Assembly (NCBI GenBank): GCA_003519965.1
Contig: DOVS01000291.1
Coordinates: 1-8,838, forward strand
Direction of reading: 5' to 3'
DNA from: Betaproteobacteria bacterium
GTDB lineage: Bacteria > Pseudomonadota > Gammaproteobacteria > Burkholderiales > UBA9220
DNA: 8,838 nucleotides
Part shown: piece by piece, positions 1 through 6,635 of the stretch
How the letters are laid out: the number at the start of each line of letters is the position of its first letter
How positions within the stretch are numbered: the first letter of the stretch is position 1
Made by a program: the position numbers and the translations under genes
Notes under the pieces: generated by a model
What the model was told of the DNA's origin: nothing
The model's database searches: none
The model's input: the letters and a program-made list of their open reading frames with translations, nothing else

Positions 1-102
1 GGCCTCCATATCCGTAGTGGCGTCCTCGCTGCTCAGCAGGGCGTTCAGTTCGACTAGGCGCTCATCCAGTTGCGCCAGCTTGCGGGCGACGGAAGATTTC
101 AT
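1..102 (-). CDS. prfA: Peptide chain release factor 1, N-terminal fragment (runs off the left edge)
   Basis: Only the first 34 codons are in the window. They read [15 protein letters not shown] and then a Glu/Leu-rich helix, which fits the N-terminal coiled-coil region of bacterial RF1 (E. coli RF1 also begins with MK and a similar Leu/Glu helix). RF1 releases finished peptides at UAA and UAG codons in the cytoplasm. The ATG lies inside the end of hemA: the four bases ATGA hold both the prfA start and the hemA stop, so translational coupling is likely. The order hemA then prfA is common in beta- and gammaproteobacteria, which supports the call. The GGQ motif and stop-codon recognition domain are outside the window. 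The identification therefore rests on a short N-terminus plus the neighbour. Confidence 0.85.
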   Translation of the reverse strand, partial: MKSSVARKLAQLDERLVELNALLSSEDATTDMEA

Positions 103-1349
103 TCGCGGCGAATTTGATACAGACGGCACAACCACGCTTCCAGCGCCTCGCGCTCGTCTCCAGTGACGTGGTTCAAGGCATGGCTGGGAACATGGAGCAA
201 TTTATTGGTCAGCGCCCGGCTCATTTTTTCCAGCACCTGCTGCGGGTCCTCTCCATTCGCCAACCGCCGTTGCGCATGCGCCAACTCGTGACGACGAAAG
301 CGATCGGCGTGGTCGCGGATCGCGCGAATGGTCGGCACCACGCTGCGTACTTCCAGCCAGTGCATAAAATGATCGACGTTGTTCTCAATGATGGCGTTCG
401 CTTCCTCGGCGGCCGCTTGGCGGCTGCCGACGCCGTCCTGCACCACCCCGGCCAGGTCGTCTACGGTGTAGAGAAAGATATCGTCCAGCATCCCCGCTTC
501 CGCCTCCACATCGCGCGGCACCGCCAGATCGACAATAAACACCGGGCGGTGCTTGCGCGCCTTAGCCGCCCGCTCCAACATGCCTTTGCCCAAAATCGGC
601 AAGGGACTAGCGGTGGAGGTAATAATAATATCGTGGGCGGCAAGATGTTCCGGTAGCTCCTGAAGCGTAATCGACACGCCCTGGAAACGATGGGCGAGAA
701 GGTTGGCGCGCTCCAGCGTGCGATTGGCGACGGTGATGCGTTTGGGATGGTGGGCGGCGAAATGCGCGGCGCACAATTCGATCATCTCGCCGGCGCCGAT
801 AAACAACACGCTCTGGCCGCGGACGGTGGCGAAAATCTGCTCCGCCAGGCGCACCGCCGCCGCCGCCATGGACACCGAACTAGAACCGATATCCGTGGTG
901 GTTCTGACTTCCTTGGCGACGGAGAAGGTATGCTGAAATAGTTTATGCAGTAAAGCGCCCAAGGTGCCCGCTTGCTCGGCGGTGCGCACCGCCTGTTTCA
1001 TTTGCCCGAGGATTTGCGCCTCGCCCAGCATCATCGAATCCAGCCCGCTCGCCACCCGAAAGGCATGGCGCACCGCCTGATCCTGCGGCAGGGAATACAA
1101 ATACGGTTTAAGGTCGTTGACCGCCAAATGATGATACGACGCCAGCCAATCGAGGGCCTGCGCCGGTTCGTCGATATTGCAGTACAGTTCGGTGCGGTTG
1201 CAGGTGGAGAGGATCGCCGCTTCTTTAACCGGCCGGCGGCCGGCGAAATCGAGCAGCGCGCGCCCCAATGTCTCGGCTTGAAACGCGATTTTTTCGCGAA
1301 TGCTGACGGGAGCAGTCTGATGATTAACGCCGAGAGTCAATATTTGCAT
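99..1349 (-). CDS. hemA: Glutamyl-tRNA reductase
   Basis: This 416-residue cytoplasmic enzyme reduces glutamyl-tRNA(Glu) with NADPH to glutamate-1-semialdehyde, the first committed step of the C5 route to haem. The length matches the family (about 418). The N-terminal catalytic domain starts [20 protein letters not shown]. It has the nucleophile Cys50 in STCNRTELY and the conserved block [15 protein letters not shown] (residues 102-116). The NADPH-binding domain has the glycine-rich VLFIGAGEM (181-189) followed by VANRT (207-211). The C-terminal part is the dimerisation helix region. The start is the ATG at 1349. No strong ribosome binding site precedes it, but the family N-terminus begins exactly there. 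The stop overlaps the prfA start. The sequence looks intact, with no missing key residue. Confidence 0.98.
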   Translation of the reverse strand: MQILTLGVNHQTAPVSIREKIAFQAETLGRALLDFAGRRPVKEAAILSTCNRTELYCNIDEPAQALDWLASYHHLAVNDLKPYLYSLPQDQAVRHAFRVASGLDSMMLGEAQILGQMKQAVRTAEQAGTLGALLHKLFQHTFSVAKEVRTTTDIGSSSVSMAAAAVRLAEQIFATVRGQSVLFIGAGEMIELCAAHFAAHHPKRITVANRTLERANLLAHRFQGVSITLQELPEHLAAHDIIITSTASPLPILGKGMLERAAKARKHRPVFIVDLAVPRDVEAEAGMLDDIFLYTVDDLAGVVQDGVGSRQAAAEEANAIIENNVDHFMHWLEVRSVVPTIRAIRDHADRFRRHELAHAQRRLANGEDPQQVLEKMSRALTNKLLHVPSHALNHVTGDEREALEAWLCRLYQIRRE

Positions 1350-1460
1350 GGATCAACTACACACTTACGCCGGGAAACAGTCCGCGGCGCCCGCACGGCG
1401 CTATGGATCCAAGCCGCCCCGGCGATATCCAGGGGCGCTGCCGCGCATCGTGCAAACCTT

Positions 1461-1489
1461 TATCGAAAGCGAATTCTACCCGAAGTCAA
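1461..1489 (-). promoter_or_regulatory. Possible hemA promoter
   Basis: Read on the minus strand, TTGACT (1489-1484) is followed after 17 bases by TCGATA (1466-1461); a GATAAA alternative sits two bases further. The -35 match is good and the -10 is poor. It lies about 110 bases before the hemA start, which is a reasonable place. No transcript evidence can be read from sequence. Confidence 0.3.
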
Positions 1490-1502
1490 GGAGGTTTTCA
1501 CT

Positions 1503-1670
1503 GTGTCGCTCGCCTCGACAGACAACATCGCCTTTGCGGAACGCATCGTTACCCGGCCCGGTCGTGAGCGGCAAGCCCGTGTTGCTCTGCGATTCCCGGG
1601 CTCCCGTCCCGCCTATTTGCCGAAGGCGGGCAAATCGGGGAAACTTGCCATAATGCGCGTACCGCGATGA
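1503..1670 (+). CDS. Possible small hypothetical ORF (55 residues)
   Basis: A near-perfect ribosome binding site, AAGGAGG (1488-1494), sits 8 bases before a GTG at 1503 that opens 55 codons ending in TGA at 1668-1670. The predicted product is basic, starts VSLASTDNIAFAERIVTR, and resembles no family I recognise. It has no signal peptide and no membrane segment. The open frame extends far upstream antisense to hemA, so length alone means nothing; only the ribosome binding site argues for translation. It ends about 40 bases before the first cassette-like junction at 1709. It may be a displaced remnant of whatever gene once stood divergent to hemA. Low confidence. Confidence 0.2.
   Translation: MSLASTDNIAFAERIVTRPGRERQARVALRFPGSRPAYLPKAGKSGKLAIMRVPR
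1615..1635. repeat. Inverted repeat ATTTGCC-7-GGCAAAT
   Basis: Perfect 7-base arms (1615-1621 and 1629-1635) with a 7-base loop lie just upstream of the CATAAT promoter-like site at 1649. The position would suit an operator or a weak hairpin. No regulator is assigned. Confidence 0.35.
1646..1654 (+). promoter_or_regulatory. Extended -10 promoter-like site TGC-CATAAT
   Basis: CATAAT (1649-1654) is preceded by TGC (1646-1648), an extended -10 pattern. No good -35 hexamer lies 16-18 bases upstream. A second site, TATAAT, lies at 1699-1704. Both point rightward into the cassette-like island, so they may be remains of a chromosomal promoter that faced away from hemA. Confidence 0.35.
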
Positions 1671-1698
1671 CGCCGAGGAGGCGAAATCCCAGGATCAG

Positions 1699-1704
1699 TA
1701 TAAT
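1699..1704 (+). promoter_or_regulatory. TATAAT -10-like hexamer beside the cassette junction
   Basis: A consensus TATAAT lies 5 bases before the GTTAGAC core-like site at 1709. The -35 region (AGGAGG at a 17-base spacing) is not a match. It shares ATAAT-n-CGCGT with 1650-1660, so the two sites may be copies of one element. Confidence 0.3.
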
Positions 1705-1708
1705 ACGC

Positions 1709-1715
1709 GTTAGAC
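1709..1715 (+). repeat. attC-like core site GTTAGAC (left end of cassette island)
   Basis: GTTAGAC fits the integron core-site consensus GTTRRRY, in the context GCGTTAGAC that is usual at attC right ends. It stands 17 bases before the inferred start of the HNH pseudogene, a normal distance for a cassette. A seven-base match alone would be weak. The call depends on the second site at 2396 having the same spacing to its gene. I found no partner RYYYAAC site upstream, so this may be a secondary insertion point or half of a lost attC. Confidence 0.4.
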
Positions 1716-1731
1716 AAATCGGAACACGGCA

Positions 1732-2232
1732 ATAACAAAAGAGCGCGCAAACCCAGACTGGACAAGAGATGAAGCCATTCTTACGCTCGCATTGTATTTC
1801 AAGTGTGAGAGTAAGGCGCCATCTAGTGGGGATGACCGAGTAAAAACGCTATCCGCGCTATTAAGCGCGCTCCCCCACCACCGTCGCGCGGCAAGAACCG
1901 AATCATTCCGTAGCCCGGGCGAAGCGGCATTTAAATCACAATCTTAGGCAGGTCGCCGATAAAAAATCGGATGCGGTCGTTATCGAAGGTAAAGTGCTCA
2001 CGGAAACCCACCTGCGTAAGGAGCGAGATACGAAACGAAGAAAAAGCGTTTGGGGAGAATAGTAAAAGTCGGGGAGGCGAACAGGCGATAGTTGCGGAAT
2101 ATCGGCGACAATAGTCGATGTGCATCGTGTGCTATCGCCGGCGGCGCCCGGAGAAAGGGAAACACAAGCTTCAGATAAGTCTGTGCGCTGTGCTCACCGC
2201 CATGGGATGGCGCATCGGGCAATTTCGATCAA
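1732..2232 (+). pseudogene. Decayed HNH endonuclease (McrA-like family with N-terminal WTRDE region)
   Basis: Pieces of one protein family can be read in order across a frameshift and stops. First comes PDWTRDEAILTLALYF (from 1753), then LSALLSALPHH and FRSPGEAAFKSQ up to 1941. A one-base loss near 1940 moves the reading to the next frame, giving NLRQVA, then EGKVLTETHLRKERD and KRRKSVWGE. Two adjacent stops follow (TAG TAA, 2060-2065). The same frame resumes with KSGRRTGDSCG, VDVHRVL and GERETQASDKSVRC followed by HGMAHR (to 2218). Working relatives have an L-x-CEVCG motif, an EVHH or DVHH motif, and a CANCHRM-H motif. Here the first Cys of CxxC is Gly, HH is HR, and CANCH is CAHRH, each explainable by single-base changes. 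The expected start codon position reads ATA (1732). Such proteins are DNA nucleases, often in restriction or mobile contexts. This copy must be dead. The 3' end is approximate. Confidence 0.75.
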
Positions 2233-2254
2233 TAAGCGTTGGTTATCGATAACC
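2233..2254. repeat. Copy 1 of a near-repeated block containing a 14-bp perfect palindrome
   Basis: TAAGCGTT followed by GGTTATCGATAACC. The last 14 bases (2241-2254) are a perfect palindrome. Bases 2233-2252 match 2391-2411 apart from one gap and two mismatches, so the end of the HNH remnant and the start of the GNAT cassette share a block. AACGC at 2260-2264 mirrors GCGTT at 2236-2240, extending the dyad imperfectly. Confidence 0.7.
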
Positions 2255-2288
2255 GGCGCAACGCAATATAATGATGAGGTAATACATT

Positions 2289-2402
2289 GCCTAGCCATTG
2301 CATTCAGCCGACCCGCCTCCGCGAGGCTTACTTTTGCGCTGTGTATCGCACGAAATCAAGCCCCGCTCCGGTGGTCGAACGATACTAGGCTAAGCGTTAG
2401 GC
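2289..2402 (+). repeat. attC-like recombination site, degenerate (114 bp)
   Basis: The right end GCGTTAGGC (core GTTAGGC, 2396-2402) is perfect for an integron attC. The left end, GCCTAGC (2289-2295), differs by one base from the complement GCCTAAC. It is followed by CATTGCATTCAGCCGACC, which resembles the left half of many attC sites (AATTC..TTCAAGCCGAC). The 14 bases ending the site mirror the usual right half (GCCTAACGCTT on the other strand). Inside lie a GCCTC-CGC-GAGGC hairpin (2315-2327) and CGACC/GGTCG arms (2309-2313 and 2373-2377). Pairing between the two halves is imperfect, so it is decayed or I have the inner arms wrong. The location between two broken genes of cassette type supports the call. 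Confidence 0.5.
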
Positions 2403-2411
2403 CATCGATAA
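2391..2411 (+). repeat. Copy 2 of the near-repeated block
   Basis: TAAGCGTTAGGCC then ATCGATAA; see the copy at 2233-2252. This copy contains the GTTAGGC core of the attC-like site and ends three bases before the GNAT start codon. The two copies are 158 bases apart. Confidence 0.6.
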
Positions 2412-2413
2412 AA

Positions 2414-2894
2414 ATGCTGACGATTGAGATAGCACATCGCATTGACAAACCGTATCTTCTAAAAGCCATGGCCCGTTTGTTGAAGCATGTCAGAGATTCA
2501 TCGCAAGACGAATACCTACTACGGCTGACGAATGACTACATTGAAAAATCCGCGCAATGGATTGAGAAAATACTGGAATCGGATGAATCGAGCGCCTATG
2601 TCGCGAAAAATGACGGCGCACCGGTTGGAAACATCGTTGGAACAATGACACGACTGTTCATCCAGCAATGCGCGATAGAGAAAATCGGTTTAATCGCGCA
2701 TTGCTGGGTTGAACAAGAATGGCGCATGAATCGCATTGCAGCGAAATTAGTAAGACCGATCGAGCGCTGGTTTAAAGAGCATTCAATCCAATATTATAGA
2801 TGTCCAGTACTTGCTAGGAAATATTGAAGCGGAGCTTGCATGGAAGAAACTCGGATACAAACCCTATCGGGTGATTTCCCGAAAGGCGCTTTAA
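2414..2894 (+). pseudogene. GNAT-family N-acetyltransferase, broken by a one-base frameshift
   Basis: GNAT enzymes transfer an acetyl group from acetyl-CoA to amines; the substrate here is unknown. The frame from ATG 2414 reads MLTIEIAHRIDKPYLLKAM, then a core EKIGLIAHCWVEQEWRMNR, and WFKEHSIQY, then turns into nonsense and stops at 2827. One frame over, from 2799, the missing GNAT end continues: DVQYLLGNIEAELAWKK then LGYKPYRVISRKAL, with TAA at 2892-2894. Removing one T from the run at 2792-2797 would join them into about 160 residues, the usual GNAT size. In the acetyl-CoA loop the usual R-x-x-G-x-A/G reads RMNRIA, so a key Gly is also missing. No ribosome binding site is visible, which is common for cassette genes. 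The start is 12 bases after a GTTAGGC core. An open frame upstream to 2120 belongs to the HNH remnant and is not part of this protein. A sequencing error is the alternative to a true frameshift. Confidence 0.75.
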
Positions 2895-3125
2895 GTGAGA
2901 CGGCCTAACCGCCGCTGCGAGCGCGGCCTCGTAAAACGCTGCGCGCTTTACCCGGCGCCTCAAGCAGAACGCCAGCCGTCCCTGGCGCCGACACGCGCCG
3001 CGCCGCGCTCCAAAAGCGGAAAAACGGCTGCGCCGGGAGATCGCCGTGCGTCTGCCGTGCGTCCGCGCCACCCAGGCAAAAGCGGAATAACGGGTGCGGG
3101 AAACCAGTGAGTTCGCTTCGAACCG
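2895..3125. repeat. GC-rich intergenic spacer with short repeats, upstream of the kinase
   Basis: No gene is supported here. The spacer holds a hairpin CGCCAG-6-CTGGCG (2970-2987), and two copies of a 22-base block beginning CAAAAGCGGAA (3011-3032 and 3077-3098, two mismatches, period 66). There is also an 11-base tandem pair GCCGTGCGTCT / GCCGTGCGTCC (3043-3064). The kinase promoter should lie here, but no convincing -35/-10 pair is visible. Confidence 0.5.
2903..2909 (+). repeat. attC-like left core GCCTAAC after the GNAT stop
   Basis: GCCTAAC is the exact complement of GTTAGGC and begins 8 bases after the GNAT stop, where a cassette's attC normally starts. I find no GTTRRRY partner in the next 200 bases. 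CCTCAAGCAGAACGCC near 2958 vaguely recalls a right end. A palindrome GTAAA-n-CGC-TGC-GCG-n-TTTAC follows at 2931-2951. Truncated site or coincidence. Confidence 0.35.
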
Positions 3126-4430
3126 ATGACACCACCACTCCCCCATAAAATCGGTAAATATAAAATACTGCGCGAGCTGGGCCGGGGCGGAAACGCGGTG
3201 GTCTACCTCGGCCACGATCCGTTCACCCGGCGCAACGTCGCGATCAAAACCGCCTTCGCCGAAACCATTGACGACCCCATTACCCGTGGACGGGCCAAAA
3301 AACAGTTTCTCAAGGAAGCCAGCCTCGTCGGCCAAATCAACCACCCCCACATTGTGAAAGTCTACGACGCGGTTATCGACGAAGACCACAGCTACCTGGT
3401 GATGGAATACGTCAGCGGCGGCACGCTCAAACCGTTTTGCCACCCCGCCCATTTGCTGCCGATGGAAAAAGTGGTGGAAATCACCTTCAAATGCTGCCAG
3501 GCATTGGACTACGCCAGCCGCCACGGCATTATTCACCGCGACATCAAACCCGCCAATATCATGCTGCACGGCGACATGGACCTTAAGATCACCGACTTCG
3601 GCGCGGCATGGATCACCCACGGCGAGCAAACCCGGCTGAACGGGCTGATCGGTTCGCCGGCGTATATGTCGCCGGAGCAAATCGAAGATAGCGTACAAGA
3701 CTTCCACACCGATATGTACTCTCTCGGCGTGGTGATGTATGAATTACTCACCGGCCGGCTGCCATTCGCCGCCGAGAACGATTTCGCCCTCACCTACAAA
3801 ATCATCAACGAAACACCGCCGCCGCCGCGGCTACTGCGTCCCGCCATCCCCCGCCCACTGGAGGAAATCGTTCTGCGGGCCATGCAAAAAGACCCCGCCG
3901 CCCGCTATCCCGTTTGGGAGGCGTTCGCCCACAGCCTGGCCGAGGTTTCCGACACCTTGGAGCCCGTCGCCGGCGGCATTACCGACACTGAGAAATTTAA
4001 CCTCTTGAAACGTCTGAAATTTTTCCACAATTTCGGCGACATCGAATTATGGGAGGTGCTGCGCTTCAGCACCTGGCGGCGCTTTCCTCCTGGCCACGTG
4101 CTGGTCAAGGAAGGCAATACCGGCAACGCCGTTTTCATCCTCGCCGTCGGCGAAGTTAAAATCTCCAAACAGCAAAAGGTGCTTAGTTTGCTCGGCGCGG
4201 GAGACTGTTTCGGCGAGCTGTCCGCTCTCGACAACACCTTACCGCGCTCGGCGACGGTGACCGCCCTAAATGACGACGTGTTGCTGATCAAGATCAAGGC
4301 GTCCGCCCTGCGCAGTGCGTCGGAAAATTGCCGGCTCGCCTTTAACGAAGCCTTCTTAAAAATTCTGGTGGAGCGCCTGGCCCGGATGGAAGCCAAGCTC
4401 GCCAACCTGATCCTGGACATTCCCGTCTAG
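3126..4430 (+). CDS. Serine/threonine protein kinase with C-terminal cyclic-nucleotide-binding-type domain
   Basis: The 434-residue protein phosphorylates Ser/Thr on unknown partners. The Hanks-type kinase domain spans about residues 12-275. It has the glycine loop [12 protein letters not shown] (18-29), the ATP-binding VAIK with Lys41, and the helix C Glu64. The catalytic loop is HRDIKPAN (137-144), the metal-binding DFG is at 157-159, and SPE at 182-184 stands for APE. All catalytic residues are present, so it should be active. Residues about 296-420 form a cAMP-receptor-like beta-roll, with [17 protein letters not shown] and the phosphate-binding cassette [16 protein letters not shown] (362-377). 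The Glu364 and Arg374 that normally contact the cyclic phosphate and ribose are kept. There is no membrane segment, so it is cytosolic. No ribosome binding site precedes the ATG, but no other start fits. Class I aldolase follows 100 bases downstream on the same strand. Ligand binding and target are inference. Confidence 0.95.
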   Translation: MTPPLPHKIGKYKILRELGRGGNAVVYLGHDPFTRRNVAIKTAFAETIDDPITRGRAKKQFLKEASLVGQINHPHIVKVYDAVIDEDHSYLVMEYVSGGTLKPFCHPAHLLPMEKVVEITFKCCQALDYASRHGIIHRDIKPANIMLHGDMDLKITDFGAAWITHGEQTRLNGLIGSPAYMSPEQIEDSVQDFHTDMYSLGVVMYELLTGRLPFAAENDFALTYKIINETPPPPRLLRPAIPRPLEEIVLRAMQKDPAARYPVWEAFAHSLAEVSDTLEPVAGGITDTEKFNLLKRLKFFHNFGDIELWEVLRFSTWRRFPPGHVLVKEGNTGNAVFILAVGEVKISKQQKVLSLLGAGDCFGELSALDNTLPRSATVTALNDDVLLIKIKASALRSASENCRLAFNEAFLKILVERLARMEAKLANLILDIPV

Positions 4431-4458
4431 GTTTTATCGCTTGCGTGAAAACAAACCC

Positions 4459-4467
4459 TGCTATAGT
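4459..4467 (+). promoter_or_regulatory. Aldolase promoter, extended -10 TGC-TATAGT
   Basis: TATAGT (4462-4467) has an upstream TGC (4459-4461), a good extended -10. TTGCGT (4441-4446) could act as a -35 but at a short 15-base spacing. Transcription would begin about 4474, giving a leader of some 57 bases. This implies that the aldolase can be expressed apart from the kinase. Confidence 0.45.
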
Positions 4468-4474
4468 GGAAACA

Positions 4475-4493
4475 GCCGGGTTCAGCGCCCGGC
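4475..4493 (+). promoter_or_regulatory. Hairpin at the 5' end of the aldolase leader
   Basis: GCCGGG (4475-4480) pairs perfectly with CCCGGC (4488-4493) around a 7-base loop. It would lie at the extreme 5' end of the mRNA started from the TATAGT site, where such stems can protect transcripts from decay. It has no following T run, so it is not a terminator for the kinase. Confidence 0.4.
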
Positions 4494-4530
4494 GCAATCG
4501 CTAAAATTTCGCGGAAAGGGGAACGGCGCC

Positions 4531-5580
4531 ATGACCGATATCGCCACATTACTGGGAAACGAAGCCCAAACGCTGCTGACGTACCAGTGCACCGGAATTC
4601 CTCGGGAAATGCTGCATTTGCCCGGCCCCGACTATATCGACCGGGTCGTCGCGCAAAAGGACAGGAAACCCGGCGTGCTGCGCGCGCTCCAATCGTTATT
4701 CGGCCACGGACGGCTGGCGAACACCGGCTATTTGTCCATCCTGCCGGTGGACCAGGGCGTAGAACATTCCGGCGGCGCGTCGTTCGCGCCCAACCCCATC
4801 TACTTCGACCCGGCGGCTATCGTCAAGCTCGCCATCGAAGGCGGCTGCAACGCGGTGGCTTCCACGGTGGGCGTGCTCGGCGCGGTCGCCCGCCAATACG
4901 CCCACAAAATCCCTTTCATCGTTAAAATCAATCACAACGAAATGCTGACGTACCCGGTCCTGTACGACCAAACGCTGTTCGCCAGCGTCAAACAAGCCTT
5001 CGACATGGGCGCGGTCGCGGTGGGCGCCACCATATACTACGGTTCGCCCGAGTCCCGGCGGCAAATCAAGGAAATTAGCGAAGCCTTCGCCGCCGCCCAT
5101 GAACTCGGCATGGCAACGGTGCTATGGGCTTATTTACGTAACAACGCATTCAAGAAGGACGGGGTGGACTACCATACCGCCGCCGATCTCAGCGGCCAGG
5201 CCAATCATCTCGCCGCCACCATCGAAGCGGACATCGTCAAGCAGAAACAGGCCGAGGGCAATGGCGGCTATCCGGCCATCCAATTCGGCAAAACGCACCC
5301 CAAGGTTTATTCCGAACTCACCAGCGACCACCCCATCGACTTAGTGCGCTACCAGGTCGCCAATTGCTACCTGGGGCGCGCGGGAATGATTAATTCCGGC
5401 GGCGCATCGGGAGAAAACGATTTAGCGCAGGCAGTGCGCACCGCGGTCATCAACAAGCGGGCGGGCGGCATGGGGTTGATCTCGGGCCGCAAGGCGTTCC
5501 AAAAACCGATGGCGGACGGCGTGGCGCTGCTCCACGCCATCCAAGACGTTTATCTGGCAAAGGACGTCACCATCGCCTAA
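4531..5580 (+). CDS. fbaB: Class I fructose-bisphosphate aldolase (DhnA/FbaB family)
   Basis: The enzyme cleaves fructose 1,6-bisphosphate to glyceraldehyde 3-phosphate and dihydroxyacetone phosphate, and the reverse in gluconeogenesis, in the cytosol. The protein starts [16 protein letters not shown] and is 349 residues, matching E. coli FbaB (350) almost end to end by recollection. Typical blocks are [15 protein letters not shown] (66-80), FIVKINHNE (129-137), [10 protein letters not shown] (195-204) and ADIVKQK (233-239). Lys237 is the likely Schiff-base lysine. Near the C-terminus are [12 protein letters not shown] and [15 protein letters not shown], which fit the phosphate-binding region. 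The ATG at 4531 was chosen over the frame's earlier ATG at 4441 because homology begins there and GGAAAGGGG precedes it; the upstream 30 codons overlap the promoter. It sits directly after the kinase gene, so a regulatory link is possible. No residue is missing. Confidence 0.97.
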   Translation: MTDIATLLGNEAQTLLTYQCTGIPREMLHLPGPDYIDRVVAQKDRKPGVLRALQSLFGHGRLANTGYLSILPVDQGVEHSGGASFAPNPIYFDPAAIVKLAIEGGCNAVASTVGVLGAVARQYAHKIPFIVKINHNEMLTYPVLYDQTLFASVKQAFDMGAVAVGATIYYGSPESRRQIKEISEAFAAAHELGMATVLWAYLRNNAFKKDGVDYHTAADLSGQANHLAATIEADIVKQKQAEGNGGYPAIQFGKTHPKVYSELTSDHPIDLVRYQVANCYLGRAGMINSGGASGENDLAQAVRTAVINKRAGGMGLISGRKAFQKPMADGVALLHAIQDVYLAKDVTIA

Positions 5581-5718
5581 CGCGGCAGTTTGCAACCGCT
5601 GCGCTAGGCTCCGCCCTGGGCATGCGATCCAGCGCTACCCCGCCGTGCTGAACGCTAAACTCCGCCGCGGACGCTAACCCGCAACGCGGCGCTTTCCAGC
5701 AACGGCGTGGCGACGCCG
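5581..5718. repeat. Convergent intergenic region with spaced CGCTA motifs and a hairpin
   Basis: Between the ends of fbaB and mlaA, CGCTA recurs at 5602, 5633, 5653 and 5672, twice as CGCTA-nn-CTCCGCC (5602 and 5653). A perfect hairpin ACGGCGT-GGCG-ACGCCGT (5702-5719) directly follows the mlaA stop. It may end both transcripts, but has no T run on either side. Confidence 0.4.
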
Positions 5719-6477
5719 TCAGTGAAGCGTCTTCGCCGGCGCGCCGCTATCGTCTTCATCGGTGTGGTTGTTGGCGTTGTTTTTCAGCGGTGGCGGGTTG
5801 CCGTTGTAGACCAAGTTACGCCGCCGCTGCAAATACGCCTCGCGGACAAACACATAAGGATCGAGCGCCGCCTGCATCAATGTCCGCCGCGCGCCAAGAT
5901 AGAGTGAACGTTTCTGAATCACGCGCAGGAAAACAGCGCTGTTGCGCACCGCCATATCGTTTTGCTGATAGACCAAATCGGCGCGGTAATCCACTACCCG
6001 GCCCACGGCGTTACGCACCGTGCTGGGACCGAGGAACGGCAAAACCAGGTAAGGACCGTTGCCGACGCCCCAATATCCCAGCGTCTGGCCGAAATCCTCG
6101 TCATGCTTCGGCAGATCGAAGGATGTCGCGACATCGAACACCCCGGCCACGCCGATGGTGGAATTCCAGAACACCCGGCTGAAATCCGATGCGCCTTGCT
6201 GAAAGTTAAGTTGCAGCAGGTCGTTGAGAAAAACGATGACATCGTTCAAATTAGAAAAGAAATTACCCACGCCGGTACGCACCGGGCTAGGCACGGCGTT
6301 TTTATAGCCTGTCGCCACCGGTTTCACGACGGCTTTATCGACGACATCGTTGAAATGGTAAATCCCACGGTTTAACGGCTCCAGCGGATCGTGCGGATCG
6401 CCGTTAGTGGCGCAGCCAGCAAGCAAGCTAGCGCCGAAAAGGATAACCATGGACCATCTCATATGAATTACACGCAT
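5719..6477 (-). CDS. mlaA: MlaA (VacJ) family outer-membrane lipoprotein
   Basis: MlaA sits in the outer membrane and removes misplaced phospholipids from its outer leaflet, passing them to periplasmic MlaC and the MlaFEDB transporter. The 252-residue product has a signal peptide with the lipobox LLAG-C (Cys22 acylated after cleavage). The family signature DPLEPLNRGIYHFND follows at 30-44. FFSNLNDV, then GYWGVGNGPYLVLPFLGPST and a VDYRADL block follow as in other MlaA proteins. The C-terminal tail after about residue 225 is polar and Asn-rich (KNNANNHTDEDD) and probably disordered. The ATG at 6477 is preferred because AGGGA lies 6 bases before it; an ATG five codons later would lack this spacing. 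No other mla gene is in the window, so this is a stand-alone copy. The call is firm. Confidence 0.95.
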   Translation of the reverse strand: MRVIHMRWSMVILFGASLLAGCATNGDPHDPLEPLNRGIYHFNDVVDKAVVKPVATGYKNAVPSPVRTGVGNFFSNLNDVIVFLNDLLQLNFQQGASDFSRVFWNSTIGVAGVFDVATSFDLPKHDEDFGQTLGYWGVGNGPYLVLPFLGPSTVRNAVGRVVDYRADLVYQQNDMAVRNSAVFLRVIQKRSLYLGARRTLMQAALDPYVFVREAYLQRRRNLVYNGNPPPLKNNANNHTDEDDSGAPAKTLH

Positions 6478-6635
6478 TCGTCTTCCCTATTCTTCTGATT
6501 CTTCCTTGGCGGCGATGACATCAATCCATGCAGCAACCATACCGCCTCATGACAAAGCGCGAACGCATCGCCCTCGCTTTACCGCCATCGCAATGTTTAT
6601 CGATCAGCAAACGCCGCGAAATACGGGCGCTGCTG

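Noticed and set aside
972..1670. Plus-strand 232-codon frame
   Set aside because: Most of it is antisense to hemA with no family resemblance; only its last 55 codons have a ribosome binding site and are listed at low confidence.
1931..2125. Minus-strand 64-codon frame with a faintly PIN-like end (GFREHFTFDNDR)
   Set aside because: It lies antisense to the HNH remnant, whose motifs explain the same bases far better.
2120..2827. A single 235-codon open frame on the plus strand
   Set aside because: It joins the 3' end of the HNH remnant to the GNAT gene through the attC-like site and ends in frameshifted nonsense. It is not one protein.
2814..3707. Minus-strand 297-codon frame over the kinase 5' end
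   Set aside because: It is antisense to a clear kinase coding region and shows no domain; a product of GC-rich codon bias.
4441..4530. Upstream ATG adding 30 residues to the aldolase
   Set aside because: Homology begins at 4531, where a ribosome binding site also lies, and the extension covers the promoter and hairpin.
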